From Echinicola jeungdonensis (GTDB taxonomy: Bacteria; Bacteroidota; Bacteroidia; Cytophagales; Cyclobacteriaceae), in NCBI RefSeq assembly GCF_030409905.1, contig NZ_JAUFQT010000001.1:766001-830000 (forward strand): a stretch of 64,000 nt of DNA, written 5' to 3'. The notes below the pieces were generated by a model that made no database searches, was not told the origin of the DNA, and saw only the letters and a list, made by a program, of their open reading frames with translations. The position numbers and the translations under genes were made by a program. The stretch's first letter is position 1; every line of letters begins with the position of its first letter. This document shows positions 27,476 through 36,036 of the stretch, one piece after another.

Positions 27476-29731
27476 ATGGATTATCTTAAAGGTTTAAACC
27501 CACCTCAAAGGGAAGCAGTAGAGCATACAGAAGGTCCGCTAATGATCATCGCGGGTGCTGGATCAGGAAAAACCAGGGTTTTGACCTATCGAATTGCCCA
27601 TCTGATCCATGCAAAAAAAGTAGACCCCTTTCAAATATTATCACTGACTTTCACCAATAAGGCAGCCAATGAAATGAGGGGCAGGATAGAGCAGTTGATT
27701 GGCCTGGAAGCAAGAAATACCTGGATGGGAACCTTCCATTCTGTTTTTGCAAAAATCTTAAGGGTGGAATCAGAAAAGCTGGGCTATCCCTCCAATTTCA
27801 CCATTTACGATACCGATGACAGCAAATCCCTGATCAAAACAATTGTCAAGGAAATGAGGCTGGATGACAAAATCTATAAGCCCAACACGGTGTTATCTAG
27901 AATATCCGGTGCAAAAAACAGGTTGATTTCATGGGAAAATTACATCAATGATCCTTATATCAAAGCCGATGATGAAGCTGCCCTTAAACCCAAAATGGGG
28001 GAAATATACCGGGCATACCAAAAAAGACTTTTTAAGTCTTCGGCCATGGACTTTGATGATTTGCTTTTCAATACCAATGTCCTATTCCGGGATCATGTGG
28101 ATGTTTTGAACAAATATCAACAAAAGTTCAGGTATGTTTTGGTGGATGAGTTTCAGGACACCAATCTTTCCCAATACCTGATTACCAAAAAACTGGCAGC
28201 TGTCCACCAAAACATTTGCGTGGTGGGGGATGATGCCCAGAGTATATACGCCTTCCGTGGAGCCGACATTCAAAACATCCTCAATTTTGAAAAAGATTAT
28301 CCGGACCTGTTTGTAGTAAAACTGGAACAAAACTACCGCTCCACCAAAACCATTGTAGAGGCAGCTAATTCAATTATCGAAAAAAATAAAGCCCAGCTTA
28401 AAAAAATCGTTTGGACACATAATGACCACGGAGACTTGGTTGAATTAATTAAGTCTACTTCCGATAATGAAGAAGGGAGAATGGTAGCCTCAGCCATTTT
28501 TGAAGAAAGAAATAACAAAAAGCTTAACAACAGTGATTTTGCAGTCCTTTATAGGACCAATTCCCAATCCAGGGCCATAGAGGAAGCCTTACGGAAGATG
28601 AACATCACTTATAAAATCGTGGGAGGCCTTTCCTTCTACCAAAGAAAGGAAATAAAGGATTTGATGTCCTACATGCGATTTGTAGTCAACCAGGATGATG
28701 AGGAAGCTTTCAAACGTATTATCAATTACCCAAAAAGAGGGGTAGGAGCGAGCAGTGTAGAAAAGATCCTGGTAGCCGCCTACGAGCACGATATCCCGCT
28801 TTGGGAAGTTCTCAATAATGCCTCCAGCTTCCTTTCCGGAAGGGCAGCAAACTCGATAAGTGATTTTACCACCATGATCAAAAGTTTCCAGATGGAAACC
28901 GAGAGGAAGGATGGTTACGAAGCTGCCTCCACCATTGCCAAACAATCCGGTTTGCTTCGAGAACTTTATGAGGACAAAACCATTGAAGGGCTCAACCGGT
29001 ATGAAAATGTCCAGGAACTGCTCAATGCCATCAAAGAATTTGTGGACAACACGGAAAATGAAGACAAAAGCCTTGGCGCATTTCTTCAGGAAATCGCCCT
29101 CCTCACGGACAATGACAGGGATAAGGATGACACAGATGCCGTAACCTTAATGACCATCCACTCTTCAAAAGGTTTGGAATTCAAACAAGTATTTGTTGTG
29201 GGAATGGAAGAAGATCTTTTCCCTTCCCAAATGATGATGCAAAGCAGGGAAGACCTGGAAGAGGAACGGCGTCTTTTCTATGTGGCAACCACCCGGGCCA
29301 TGGAAAAATTATACTTAAGCTATGCCCTTACCCGTTACCGTTTTGGACGTTTACTTAATTGTGAACCCAGCCGCTTTTTGGAAGAAGTGGACCCAAGTTG
29401 CATAAGGGTAAATAAAAGAAAAGGATCCCAGTTGGCGAGTACCTTCCGGGACCAAACCAATGGTAGAGAAGGTAAAACCGGATTTATCGGCTTAAAGAGA
29501 CCTGCGACTCGGGCAAAAACTGCTAAAATCCATACCCCAAGCCCTGACTTCAAACCTTCCAACACCAATAACCTGGCAGAAGGTATGCAGGTTGAACACC
29601 CTAAATTCGGATATGGAAAAGTGCTGAAAGTGGAAATAGAAGGGAGCAATAAAAAAGCCACCATAGGATTTAAGGATTTTGGAGATAAGACTTTATTACT
29701 TAGCTTTGCAAAGCTTCGTATTGTTGAATAA
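27476..29731 (+). CDS. UvrD/PcrA-type ATP-dependent DNA helicase
   Basis: This superfamily 1 helicase has 751 residues. Motif I is AGAGSGKTR (about residues 26-34) and motif II is VDEFQDTN (about 223-230). Motif III is VVGDDAQSIYAFRGAD and motif IV is EQNYRS. Motif V/VI sequences TIHSSKGLEFKQVF and FYVATTRAMEKLYLSYA follow. The C-terminal 60 residues (VEHPKFGYGKVLKVE...) match the RNA-polymerase-binding PcrA/UvrD tail. It acts in excision repair and in clearing replication or transcription obstacles. The start follows a clear AGGAGG sequence. Confidence 0.93.
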   Translation: MDYLKGLNPPQREAVEHTEGPLMIIAGAGSGKTRVLTYRIAHLIHAKKVDPFQILSLTFTNKAANEMRGRIEQLIGLEARNTWMGTFHSVFAKILRVESEKLGYPSNFTIYDTDDSKSLIKTIVKEMRLDDKIYKPNTVLSRISGAKNRLISWENYINDPYIKADDEAALKPKMGEIYRAYQKRLFKSSAMDFDDLLFNTNVLFRDHVDVLNKYQQKFRYVLVDEFQDTNLSQYLITKKLAAVHQNICVVGDDAQSIYAFRGADIQNILNFEKDYPDLFVVKLEQNYRSTKTIVEAANSIIEKNKAQLKKIVWTHNDHGDLVELIKSTSDNEEGRMVASAIFEERNNKKLNNSDFAVLYRTNSQSRAIEEALRKMNITYKIVGGLSFYQRKEIKDLMSYMRFVVNQDDEEAFKRIINYPKRGVGASSVEKILVAAYEHDIPLWEVLNNASSFLSGRAANSISDFTTMIKSFQMETERKDGYEAASTIAKQSGLLRELYEDKTIEGLNRYENVQELLNAIKEFVDNTENEDKSLGAFLQEIALLTDNDRDKDDTDAVTLMTIHSSKGLEFKQVFVVGMEEDLFPSQMMMQSREDLEEERRLFYVATTRAMEKLYLSYALTRYRFGRLLNCEPSRFLEEVDPSCIRVNKRKGSQLASTFRDQTNGREGKTGFIGLKRPATRAKTAKIHTPSPDFKPSNTNNLAEGMQVEHPKFGYGKVLKVEIEGSNKKATIGFKDFGDKTLLLSFAKLRIVE

Positions 29732-29857
29732 AAACCCATTGAAGGAATCAAAAAAAATCGCTCCTTGTTGAGCCAAACCCAAGTATCTGGATTCCAACAA
29801 TCTTGCTCCCTAAGAGTGACATATTTTTTGTAACTTATAACCAAAAAGGAGCAAAGT

Positions 29858-30514
29858 ATGATAGATAACGATAAGCATAAACAATCATTGATCTTGAAAG
29901 AATACGGCAAAAACATTCAGAAACTAGTGACCTACATCACTACCGTTCCTGATAAGACCAAACGTACAGAATACGCATTTACCCTTGTGGAGCTGATGAA
30001 GCAGCTTAACCCTCATCTAAAGGCTGAAAACGACCAAAAACTTTGGGACGACCTGTACATCATGTCAGATTTTCAGCTGGATGTAAATGCTCCCTTTCCT
30101 ATGCCTGAAAAAGAATTGCTAGGTAAAAAACCCCAACCTGTAGGTTACCCGGAAGGAGAGGTTAAATTCAAACATTACGGCAGGAATATCGAAAAGCTGA
30201 TCGAAAGGGCTATTGAAATCGAAAATGACGAGGAACAGGAAGCTGCTATTATCTACATTGGTCAATTGATGAGAAGTTTCCACTCCACATGGAACAGGGA
30301 AAATTTTGACGATGGAATCATCATAGATGACATTAAAACCCTAAGCAAGGGGAAACTGCACATTGACCTGGAAAAGGTAAAAGAAAATGCACTTTTTGAA
30401 ACCAATATGCGCAGGGATTTTAAAAATGGTTCCCAGGATAGTGACCAAAACAATTCCGGCAGAAGAAGCAAAAGAAGAAATAACGGGGGCAACTACAAAA
30501 AACGCAGAAACTAA
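29858..30514 (+). CDS. DUF4290 family protein
   Basis: The 218-residue protein has the DUF4290 core (EYGKNIQKLVTYITTVPDKTKRTEYAFTLVELMKQLNP and KHYGRNIEKLIERAIEIEND). It has no signal peptide or membrane segment. The last 25 residues are strongly basic (RRSKRRNNGGNYKKRRN), suggesting nucleic-acid or ribosome contact; this is inference. Its stop codon is followed without any gap by the murA ATG, and this pairing is common in Bacteroidota. No biochemical function is known. Confidence 0.85.
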   Translation: MIDNDKHKQSLILKEYGKNIQKLVTYITTVPDKTKRTEYAFTLVELMKQLNPHLKAENDQKLWDDLYIMSDFQLDVNAPFPMPEKELLGKKPQPVGYPEGEVKFKHYGRNIEKLIERAIEIENDEEQEAAIIYIGQLMRSFHSTWNRENFDDGIIIDDIKTLSKGKLHIDLEKVKENALFETNMRRDFKNGSQDSDQNNSGRRSKRRNNGGNYKKRRN

Positions 30515-31822
30515 ATGTCTTCATTCCGAGTAACTGGGGGATTAAAACTAAAAGGCGAAATCACCCCTCAAGGGGCCAAAAATGAGGCCCTTCAAATTCT
30601 TTGCGCCGTACTTTTAACAAGTGAAACTGTAACAATCCACAAAATCCCCAATATCAGGGATGTCAATAAGCTCATCGAGCTGCTTGCTGATATGGGGGTA
30701 CAAACTGACAAGATAGGTCCGGAAAGCTTTTCTTTTAATGCCTCCAAAGTAGACCTATCCTATTTGGATTCCGAAAAATTCTTAAAAAAGGCCTCGACAC
30801 TCAGGGGGTCGGTCATGTTGCTTGGCCCATTGCTGGCCAGGTTTGGTCAGGGAAAAATTTCCAAACCAGGAGGGGATAAAATCGGACGAAGAAGGTTGGA
30901 CACCCACTTTGTAGGTTTCCAAAAACTAGGTGCTAAATTCCACTATGACCATCAACAGGAAATATATAATATCGATGGGCATCAACTCAAGGGAACCTAT
31001 ATGCTCCTTGAGGAAGCTTCTGTAACCGGTACTGCCAATATTATTATGGCTGCCTCCATGGCCCAGGGAAAAACTACCATTTACAATGCCGCCTGCGAAC
31101 CCTATATCCAGCAATTGTGTGAAATGCTGAACAGGATGGGCGCTAAAATCAACGGCGTAGGCTCCAATTTACTCCACATTGAAGGGGTTAAAGAACTCAA
31201 AGGCACAGAGCACACCCTGCTTCCCGACATGATTGAAATCGGATCCTTCATTGGTCTGGCTGCTATGACCCAATCCGAAATCACCATTAAAAATGCCAAG
31301 GTTGACCGCTTAGGCTTGATTCCGGAAACCTTCAAAAGGCTAGGAATAAAACTGGAGATTAGAGGTGATGATATATTTATCCCTTCCCAAAAGCATTATG
31401 AAATTGAAACTTTCATCGATGGATCCATCCTCACCGTAGCGGATGCCATTTGGCCTGGCTTTACTCCTGACCTTTTAAGTATTGTTTTGGTAACTGCCAT
31501 TCAGGCAAAAGGTACTGTCCTGGTCCACCAAAAGATGTTCGAAAGCCGCTTGTTCTTTGTAGATAAATTGATCGACATGGGAGCTCAAATCATCCTTTGT
31601 GACCCTCACCGTGCAACAGTGATTGGTCTGGACAGAAAATACCCCCTGAAAGGTATCAGGATGACATCCCCAGATATCAGAGCTGGAGTTTCCCTGCTTA
31701 TCGCGGCTTTATCTGCAAAAGGTTCTTCAATAATTGATAATGTGGAGCAAATTGACCGAGGTTATCAATATATTGACCAAAGGCTAAATGCCCTGGGCGC
31801 TGATATTGTCCGCCTAGATTAA
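30515..31822 (+). CDS. murA: UDP-N-acetylglucosamine 1-carboxyvinyltransferase with Asp at the catalytic Cys position
   Basis: The 435-residue enzyme transfers enolpyruvate from PEP to UDP-GlcNAc, the first committed step of peptidoglycan synthesis. The fold signatures GAKNEALQILCAVLL (about 20-34) and RGSVMLLGPLLARFG (about 97-111) are present. The active-site loop reads KPGGDKIGRRRLDTH, with Asp121 where E. coli MurA has Cys115, the residue fosfomycin alkylates. Asp at this place keeps activity and gives fosfomycin resistance in other bacteria. The gene starts right at the DUF4290 stop and ends at a strong terminator. Confidence 0.95.
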   Translation: MSSFRVTGGLKLKGEITPQGAKNEALQILCAVLLTSETVTIHKIPNIRDVNKLIELLADMGVQTDKIGPESFSFNASKVDLSYLDSEKFLKKASTLRGSVMLLGPLLARFGQGKISKPGGDKIGRRRLDTHFVGFQKLGAKFHYDHQQEIYNIDGHQLKGTYMLLEEASVTGTANIIMAASMAQGKTTIYNAACEPYIQQLCEMLNRMGAKINGVGSNLLHIEGVKELKGTEHTLLPDMIEIGSFIGLAAMTQSEITIKNAKVDRLGLIPETFKRLGIKLEIRGDDIFIPSQKHYEIETFIDGSILTVADAIWPGFTPDLLSIVLVTAIQAKGTVLVHQKMFESRLFFVDKLIDMGAQIILCDPHRATVIGLDRKYPLKGIRMTSPDIRAGVSLLIAALSAKGSSIIDNVEQIDRGYQYIDQRLNALGADIVRLD

Positions 31823-31843
31823 TTAAAAAAAATTCCCCTTACT

Positions 31844-31882
31844 AAAATCCCTTGAATGAATAACTTTCAAGGGATTTTTTTT
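31844..31882 (+). terminator. Intrinsic terminator after murA
   Basis: The arms AAATCCCTTGAA and TTCAAGGGATTT form a perfect 12-bp stem with a 9-nt loop, followed by a run of Ts. It begins about 20 bases after the murA stop codon. Confidence 0.9.
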
Positions 31883-32107
31883 ATACCCCTCCCCTTTTAT
31901 CCAACTTTCCTTGAATAAACTTGAATTACCCTAACAAAACCCGGAAAATACGAAAAAATTGATTACATTAATAAGCAGAACTAACTTTTACCAAAGTTAA
32001 TTACGGATTTTACTTAAGAAACTCTGGAAAGTTCCCAACTTATTATGAAATAAAGCTTTTGCACATCTATCAATATTTTCCATTTTCTAAACAAAAACCA
32101 TTAAACC

Positions 32108-32536
32108 ATGAAAAAATTAATATTTAATCAATCCATTTTACTCAATCTGTCAACCCTAGCTTTAATTTTTAGGTTAGCTTTAGGGGTTATCTTTTTTGCC
32201 CATGGAGCCCAAAAAGTCTTAGGCTGGTATGGAGGATTTGGACTGGAAGGAACCGTGGGCTGGATGAATGGCGAATTAGGCATCCCTGTATTTTTGGCTT
32301 ATATCTCATGTTTTGTCGAATTTCTTGGTGGAATATTTCTGATCTTAGGTTTTTTAACTAGAGTTTGGGCAGGAGCCTTGGCTATCAATATGCTTGTGGC
32401 CATTTTAATTGTGCATTCAGGTTTCTTCAACCCTGATGGAATAGAATTTCCTTTTGCTGTCATGGTATTGGCTATAGGCTCTTTCTTGGCTGGCCCGGGA
32501 AAATTGAGCATCGATGCCAATTTGGGGAAAAATTAA
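32108..32536 (+). CDS. DoxX family membrane protein
   Basis: The 142-residue protein has about four membrane segments and the DoxX features LALGVIFFAHGAQKVLGWYGGFGLEGTVGWM and CFVEFLGGIFLILGFLTRVWAG. DoxX proteins are small inner-membrane proteins, some linked to redox or thiol stress; substrate and reaction are mostly unknown. It stands alone between two terminators. The ATG is preceded by a long AT-rich leader. Confidence 0.88.
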   Translation: MKKLIFNQSILLNLSTLALIFRLALGVIFFAHGAQKVLGWYGGFGLEGTVGWMNGELGIPVFLAYISCFVEFLGGIFLILGFLTRVWAGALAINMLVAILIVHSGFFNPDGIEFPFAVMVLAIGSFLAGPGKLSIDANLGKN

Positions 32537-32637
32537 TTTTTATACCTGTAGATTCGCTTTTCTGCCGGTTGGACAAATTTGATGGAGGCAATCCATAAAA
32601 ACCCCGGAAAACCAATTGACAAAAAATGATATTGAAT

Positions 32638-32676
32638 AAAAAAGCCGGTGAGGAATTACTACTCCCGGCCTTTTTT
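32638..32676. terminator. Bidirectional terminator between doxX-like gene and convergent gene
   Basis: The arms AAAAAGCCGG-GAG and CTC-CCGGC-TTTTT pair with one or two bulged bases around a 9-nt loop, giving A/T tails on both strands. It sits between the stop codons of two convergent genes and should serve both. Confidence 0.8.
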
Positions 32677-32692
32677 GATCACAACAAAAAAA

Positions 32693-33526
32693 TCATCTAC
32701 TTGCTAATTCCTGATTTTCATGGTCCATTTGTTCCAGCAATTCCCTAAGCGCAACTACCCTATCAGAGGGATAAATTTTTTGAGCTTTTGCCAATTGGTT
32801 TAGGGAGGTTTTCAGGGCATTTTCATTAAAATGTAAGATGGCATCATTATAATATTGCAACCCTGCCAATTCAGTTAAAGATATTGCTTTAAATATCGTT
32901 TTGGCCTCCCCTGGCTGTTGGGCCAAACTTCCTAAGCTTGGGTTTCTATCATTATTTGACTGAGAATTAGAAGGGAGAAATGCCCTCAAATATTCTTTTA
33001 CTCTTCCAGGATCATGGATAAACCCAGATCGGGGTTCGGTACTTTCAAAAATAAAATTCTCCCCATTTTCATTTACCAACACAAAAACATGGAAGTCGGT
33101 CTCAATAATTTTATAATCAAAGGCATACCTTTCAAGCATCAAGGCATAAATCGCAGAACCACTTACACAGTCGTAAAGTCCTTGATTTAACAAATCATTA
33201 AAAACGCTGTGTTTTTTATATTCCTTGAGCAAAACTTTATGGGTTTGGTAAAAAACCTCCCCCAAAAACCATTTGGTATGGTCCTTATTCTTGGCCCTCT
33301 TGTCCAACTTTTCCACCAACTTATTATACCCTTTCAAGGAAGTGTTTTTTTTAGCATGAACCGCTTGCAATAACAAAAAAGGATTCTCTGATGATTGATT
33401 AAAAATGGCCTTTTCAGATTCATTTTCATAAGGAGAATAATTGACCAATCCGCCCCCACTTTGGCTTCTTCCCGGAGAAACTATCAACACCAACAAGGAC
33501 AATATGAACAAAAACCTTTTCAACAC
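32693..33526 (-). CDS. Exported protein with transglutaminase-like triad
   Basis: The 277-residue protein has a signal peptide (MLKRFLFILSLLVLIVSPGRSQS, probable cleavage after about residue 22). The centre has a Cys at 120 in YDCVSGSAIYALMLERY, a His at 146 in DFHVFVLVN and an acidic residue at 161 in FIFESTEP. This order and spacing resemble the Cys-His-Asp/Glu triad of transglutaminase-like proteases. The C-terminal part is helical and TPR-like (ALKTSLNQLAKAQKIYPSD). Function is not known; it is likely periplasmic. It is convergent with the doxX-like gene. Confidence 0.7.
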   Translation of the reverse strand: MLKRFLFILSLLVLIVSPGRSQSGGGLVNYSPYENESEKAIFNQSSENPFLLLQAVHAKKNTSLKGYNKLVEKLDKRAKNKDHTKWFLGEVFYQTHKVLLKEYKKHSVFNDLLNQGLYDCVSGSAIYALMLERYAFDYKIIETDFHVFVLVNENGENFIFESTEPRSGFIHDPGRVKEYLRAFLPSNSQSNNDRNPSLGSLAQQPGEAKTIFKAISLTELAGLQYYNDAILHFNENALKTSLNQLAKAQKIYPSDRVVALRELLEQMDHENQELASR

Positions 33527-33837
33527 TTTAATATTAACTTGGTGTTACATAAGATAACAATTAATTAATATCAAATCAAAAACAGTTCAGCCCCCAATAA
33601 ATAAAATTCGTTCAACCCTTTGTATTACAATTATTTACATATTACTTAAACATTAATTTTATAATATTACAATTAATTACCACCTATTTATAAGTTAACC
33701 CTCTTCACCCCCTATCCCCAAAACTATTTGTTAATCAACACTTTAAAAATCAAATCCCCTTTCATTACTGACAGAATAAGATTAAATTAAATCAGATTTA
33801 TATTGATTTTTTATTAACCAAAACTTTCTCAAGTGCT
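33527..33837. other. AT-rich divergent intergenic region
   Basis: This 311-base spacer lies between two divergent exported-protein genes and is very rich in A and T. It must hold both promoters, but I find no clear TTTG-N19-TAnnTTTG match, no hairpin and no credible short gene. Confidence 0.4.
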
Positions 33838-34491
33838 ATGAAAAATTCATGGATCTTCATTTTAATATTTTGGTGTTGGACAGCTTGTTCTGGCCCCAAA
33901 GAAAAACAAGAGCAGCTCACCCTCCCCATGGAGGTAGCCAAAGCCTATGGCTATGAAAATTTTAAAAACATCAAATCCATACATTATACCTGGAATGTCC
34001 AAATAGATAGTGCCCGGCAAATTGCAAGGACTTGGACTTGGAATATCCCGGAAAGAGTTGTTCATTATACGGGTCAGGACACCAGTATGCAATATTCCCT
34101 GACTGAGGTAAATGAAGGACTCGAAAAAATGGATCACAGTTTTATCAATGACAAATATTGGCTTATGTTTCCTTTTCAATTGGCCTGGGATAGGGGATAT
34201 GAATATGAAGTAGAAAAAAAGTCCAATGCACCAATATCAGGTCAGCCTTGTACCCGGTTAACCATTATATACCCCCAGGACAAAGGATATACCCCTGGAG
34301 ATGCATATGATTTGTTTATTGATGATAATAACATGATTATGGAATGGGTTTACCGAAAAGGAAATGGATCAAAAGGTAGGGCTTATACTTGGGAAGGCGT
34401 AAAACAATATGGAGGCATTAAATTAGCAACAGAACACAAAAATGAAGCAGGAGAAATGAAAATCTGGTTTTCAGATATTCAGGTCAAATAA
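33838..34491 (+). CDS. Lipoprotein of unknown function
   Basis: The 217-residue product has a lipoprotein signal MKNSWIFILIFWCWTAC, with the lipidated Cys at 17. The mature part is beta-rich, with repeated Trp/Tyr positions (SIHYTWNVQID, ARTWTWNIPERVVHYTG, GGIKLATEHKNEAGEMKIWFSDI). The pattern resembles LolA-like or lipoprotein-carrier-fold proteins found in Bacteroidota, but I cannot assign a family. It should be anchored in the envelope. Confidence 0.7.
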   Translation: MKNSWIFILIFWCWTACSGPKEKQEQLTLPMEVAKAYGYENFKNIKSIHYTWNVQIDSARQIARTWTWNIPERVVHYTGQDTSMQYSLTEVNEGLEKMDHSFINDKYWLMFPFQLAWDRGYEYEVEKKSNAPISGQPCTRLTIIYPQDKGYTPGDAYDLFIDDNNMIMEWVYRKGNGSKGRAYTWEGVKQYGGIKLATEHKNEAGEMKIWFSDIQVK

Positions 34492-34746
34492 ACTTTAACG
34501 CCCAAAAACAACTTTTTATTTGATAATAAATGGTTCAGGACCATTAGCCTAAAGGAGGCTATTATTGTGATTTGGAATCATAATATTTTTTACAGGAAAA
34601 TTAATTTCATTTTAAAATCGAATACATTTATTTACTTATTAATTCAAACCACAAACTAATCAGCCAACTCATTACAATTACCGGGATTTTATTTCGAAAT
34701 TGAATTCAATAAATTTTCAATTGCCCACTCTCAAAATTCCAAGGGT

Positions 34747-35976
34747 ATGCCGGGAACTTTTAAAAATATGGGTTTATTTTTTTTTATGGCATTGGTCATT
34801 TTTTTGGCATGTTTATTCATTGATATTGACTACAAGGACAATAAAAAGGGCATTCAAAGGTTTAAATGGATTGGTATCAGCCATATTAGTGAAGACAACC
34901 CTTTTGAAATTATCATCAATAAAAGGATTTCATTGGACTTGGACGGCATTGACGGTCCTTATATAATTGATGATCAACTTTATAAAGTAAACCTTCAAAA
35001 TGGCTTGGTTGCTCAAATCATTGCCGACAGAGATTCAATTTTAGTGGAGGTGGACAACTCTGACAATGACTTCTTTGTAGTCGGGCTAAAAGACCATTAT
35101 CCAAAAGAAGCCTGCAGGTACGAATCCCCAAGAAAGTTGGTGGCCATCTCGGATATTGAGGGAAATTTTGATGCATTTTATGGCTTTTTGGTTAACAATA
35201 AGATTATGGACACCTCCTACAACTGGACTTTAGGAGAAGGCCATTTGATCTTATTGGGAGACTTTGTCAATAGGGGCAAAAATGTCACACAAACTCTTTG
35301 GCTAATTTATTTACTGGAAGAAAAAGCCCGGAAAGAAAATGGGAAGGTGCATTTTATATTAGGCAATCAAGAGGCCATTAAATTGCAAGGTACGCCTATT
35401 AATTTATCGGATAGATATTTGAGGGTTGCTCAGGAAATCAGCCAAGTCAGGGATTGGGACAAAGCAAGCAAGTATGTTTTTTCAAAAGCATCTGAACTTG
35501 GAAACTGGTTAAGGAGTAAAAATGCAATAGAAATAATTGGTGACTACCTGTTTGTCCACGGCGGTATTAGCCCCGAATTGGCCTCCTTACAATTACCTTT
35601 GGAAGAAATCAACCAATATACCCAAGAAAACCTTGATCTTCCCAAAAAATCACTGGAGGCCTTAAAAAACCCAACTGTCAAATTAGTCCTCGGACCTAAA
35701 GGCCCACTGAATTACAGGGGATTCATAATGGGTTATAAAAATTACAAAAAAGCCTCCCAAAAGGAAATAGATCATATCTTAAACTTATTAAAGGTAAAAA
35801 AAATAGTAATCGGGCATATTTTTGTGGACGACATCTCAAAAGATTATAGAAATAAAATTATTAGAATTAATGTTCCGCATGGTATGGGAAAAAATTCCCC
35901 TCAAACAAAAGGTTTATTGATTGAAGATGGCATGGAGTATAAAATAAATGGAAAGGGAGAAAAAGAAAGAATATAA
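34747..35976 (+). CDS. Membrane-anchored metallophosphoesterase with altered active-site motifs
   Basis: The 409-residue protein has one N-terminal membrane segment (about residues 8-25) and a calcineurin-type phosphoesterase domain (about 130-380). The motif order is retained but several residues differ from the norm. DxHGN reads DIEGN (136-140), GDxxDRG reads GDFVNRG (171-177) and GNHE reads GNQE (206-209). The two later metal-ligand histidines are kept at VHGGI (H271) and IGHIF (H357). The enzyme may be inactive, use other metals or have a different substrate. It stands alone and ends at a terminator shared with dnaN. Confidence 0.82.
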   Translation: MPGTFKNMGLFFFMALVIFLACLFIDIDYKDNKKGIQRFKWIGISHISEDNPFEIIINKRISLDLDGIDGPYIIDDQLYKVNLQNGLVAQIIADRDSILVEVDNSDNDFFVVGLKDHYPKEACRYESPRKLVAISDIEGNFDAFYGFLVNNKIMDTSYNWTLGEGHLILLGDFVNRGKNVTQTLWLIYLLEEKARKENGKVHFILGNQEAIKLQGTPINLSDRYLRVAQEISQVRDWDKASKYVFSKASELGNWLRSKNAIEIIGDYLFVHGGISPELASLQLPLEEINQYTQENLDLPKKSLEALKNPTVKLVLGPKGPLNYRGFIMGYKNYKKASQKEIDHILNLLKVKKIVIGHIFVDDISKDYRNKIIRINVPHGMGKNSPQTKGLLIEDGMEYKINGKGEKERI

Positions 35977-36012
35977 AAAAACCTGGCATTTAGAGTAATT
36001 ACCAGGTTTTTT
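35975..36012. terminator. Bidirectional terminator between phosphoesterase and dnaN
   Basis: The arms AAAAAACCTGG and CCAGGTTTTTT form a perfect 11-bp stem with A/T tails on both sides. It lies between the stop codons of two convergent genes and can end transcription in both directions. Confidence 0.87.
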
Positions 36013-36036
36013 CCAGAAGACCATTAATAACCTTCC

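Noticed and set aside
33527..33837. Possible small gene or riboswitch in the AT-rich spacer
   Set aside because: No frame with plausible start and composition, and no conserved structured element, could be recognised.
34700..34966. An 88-codon plus-strand frame at the start of the phosphoesterase gene
   Set aside because: It overlaps the real gene in another frame and has no family features; the 409-codon frame carries the motifs.
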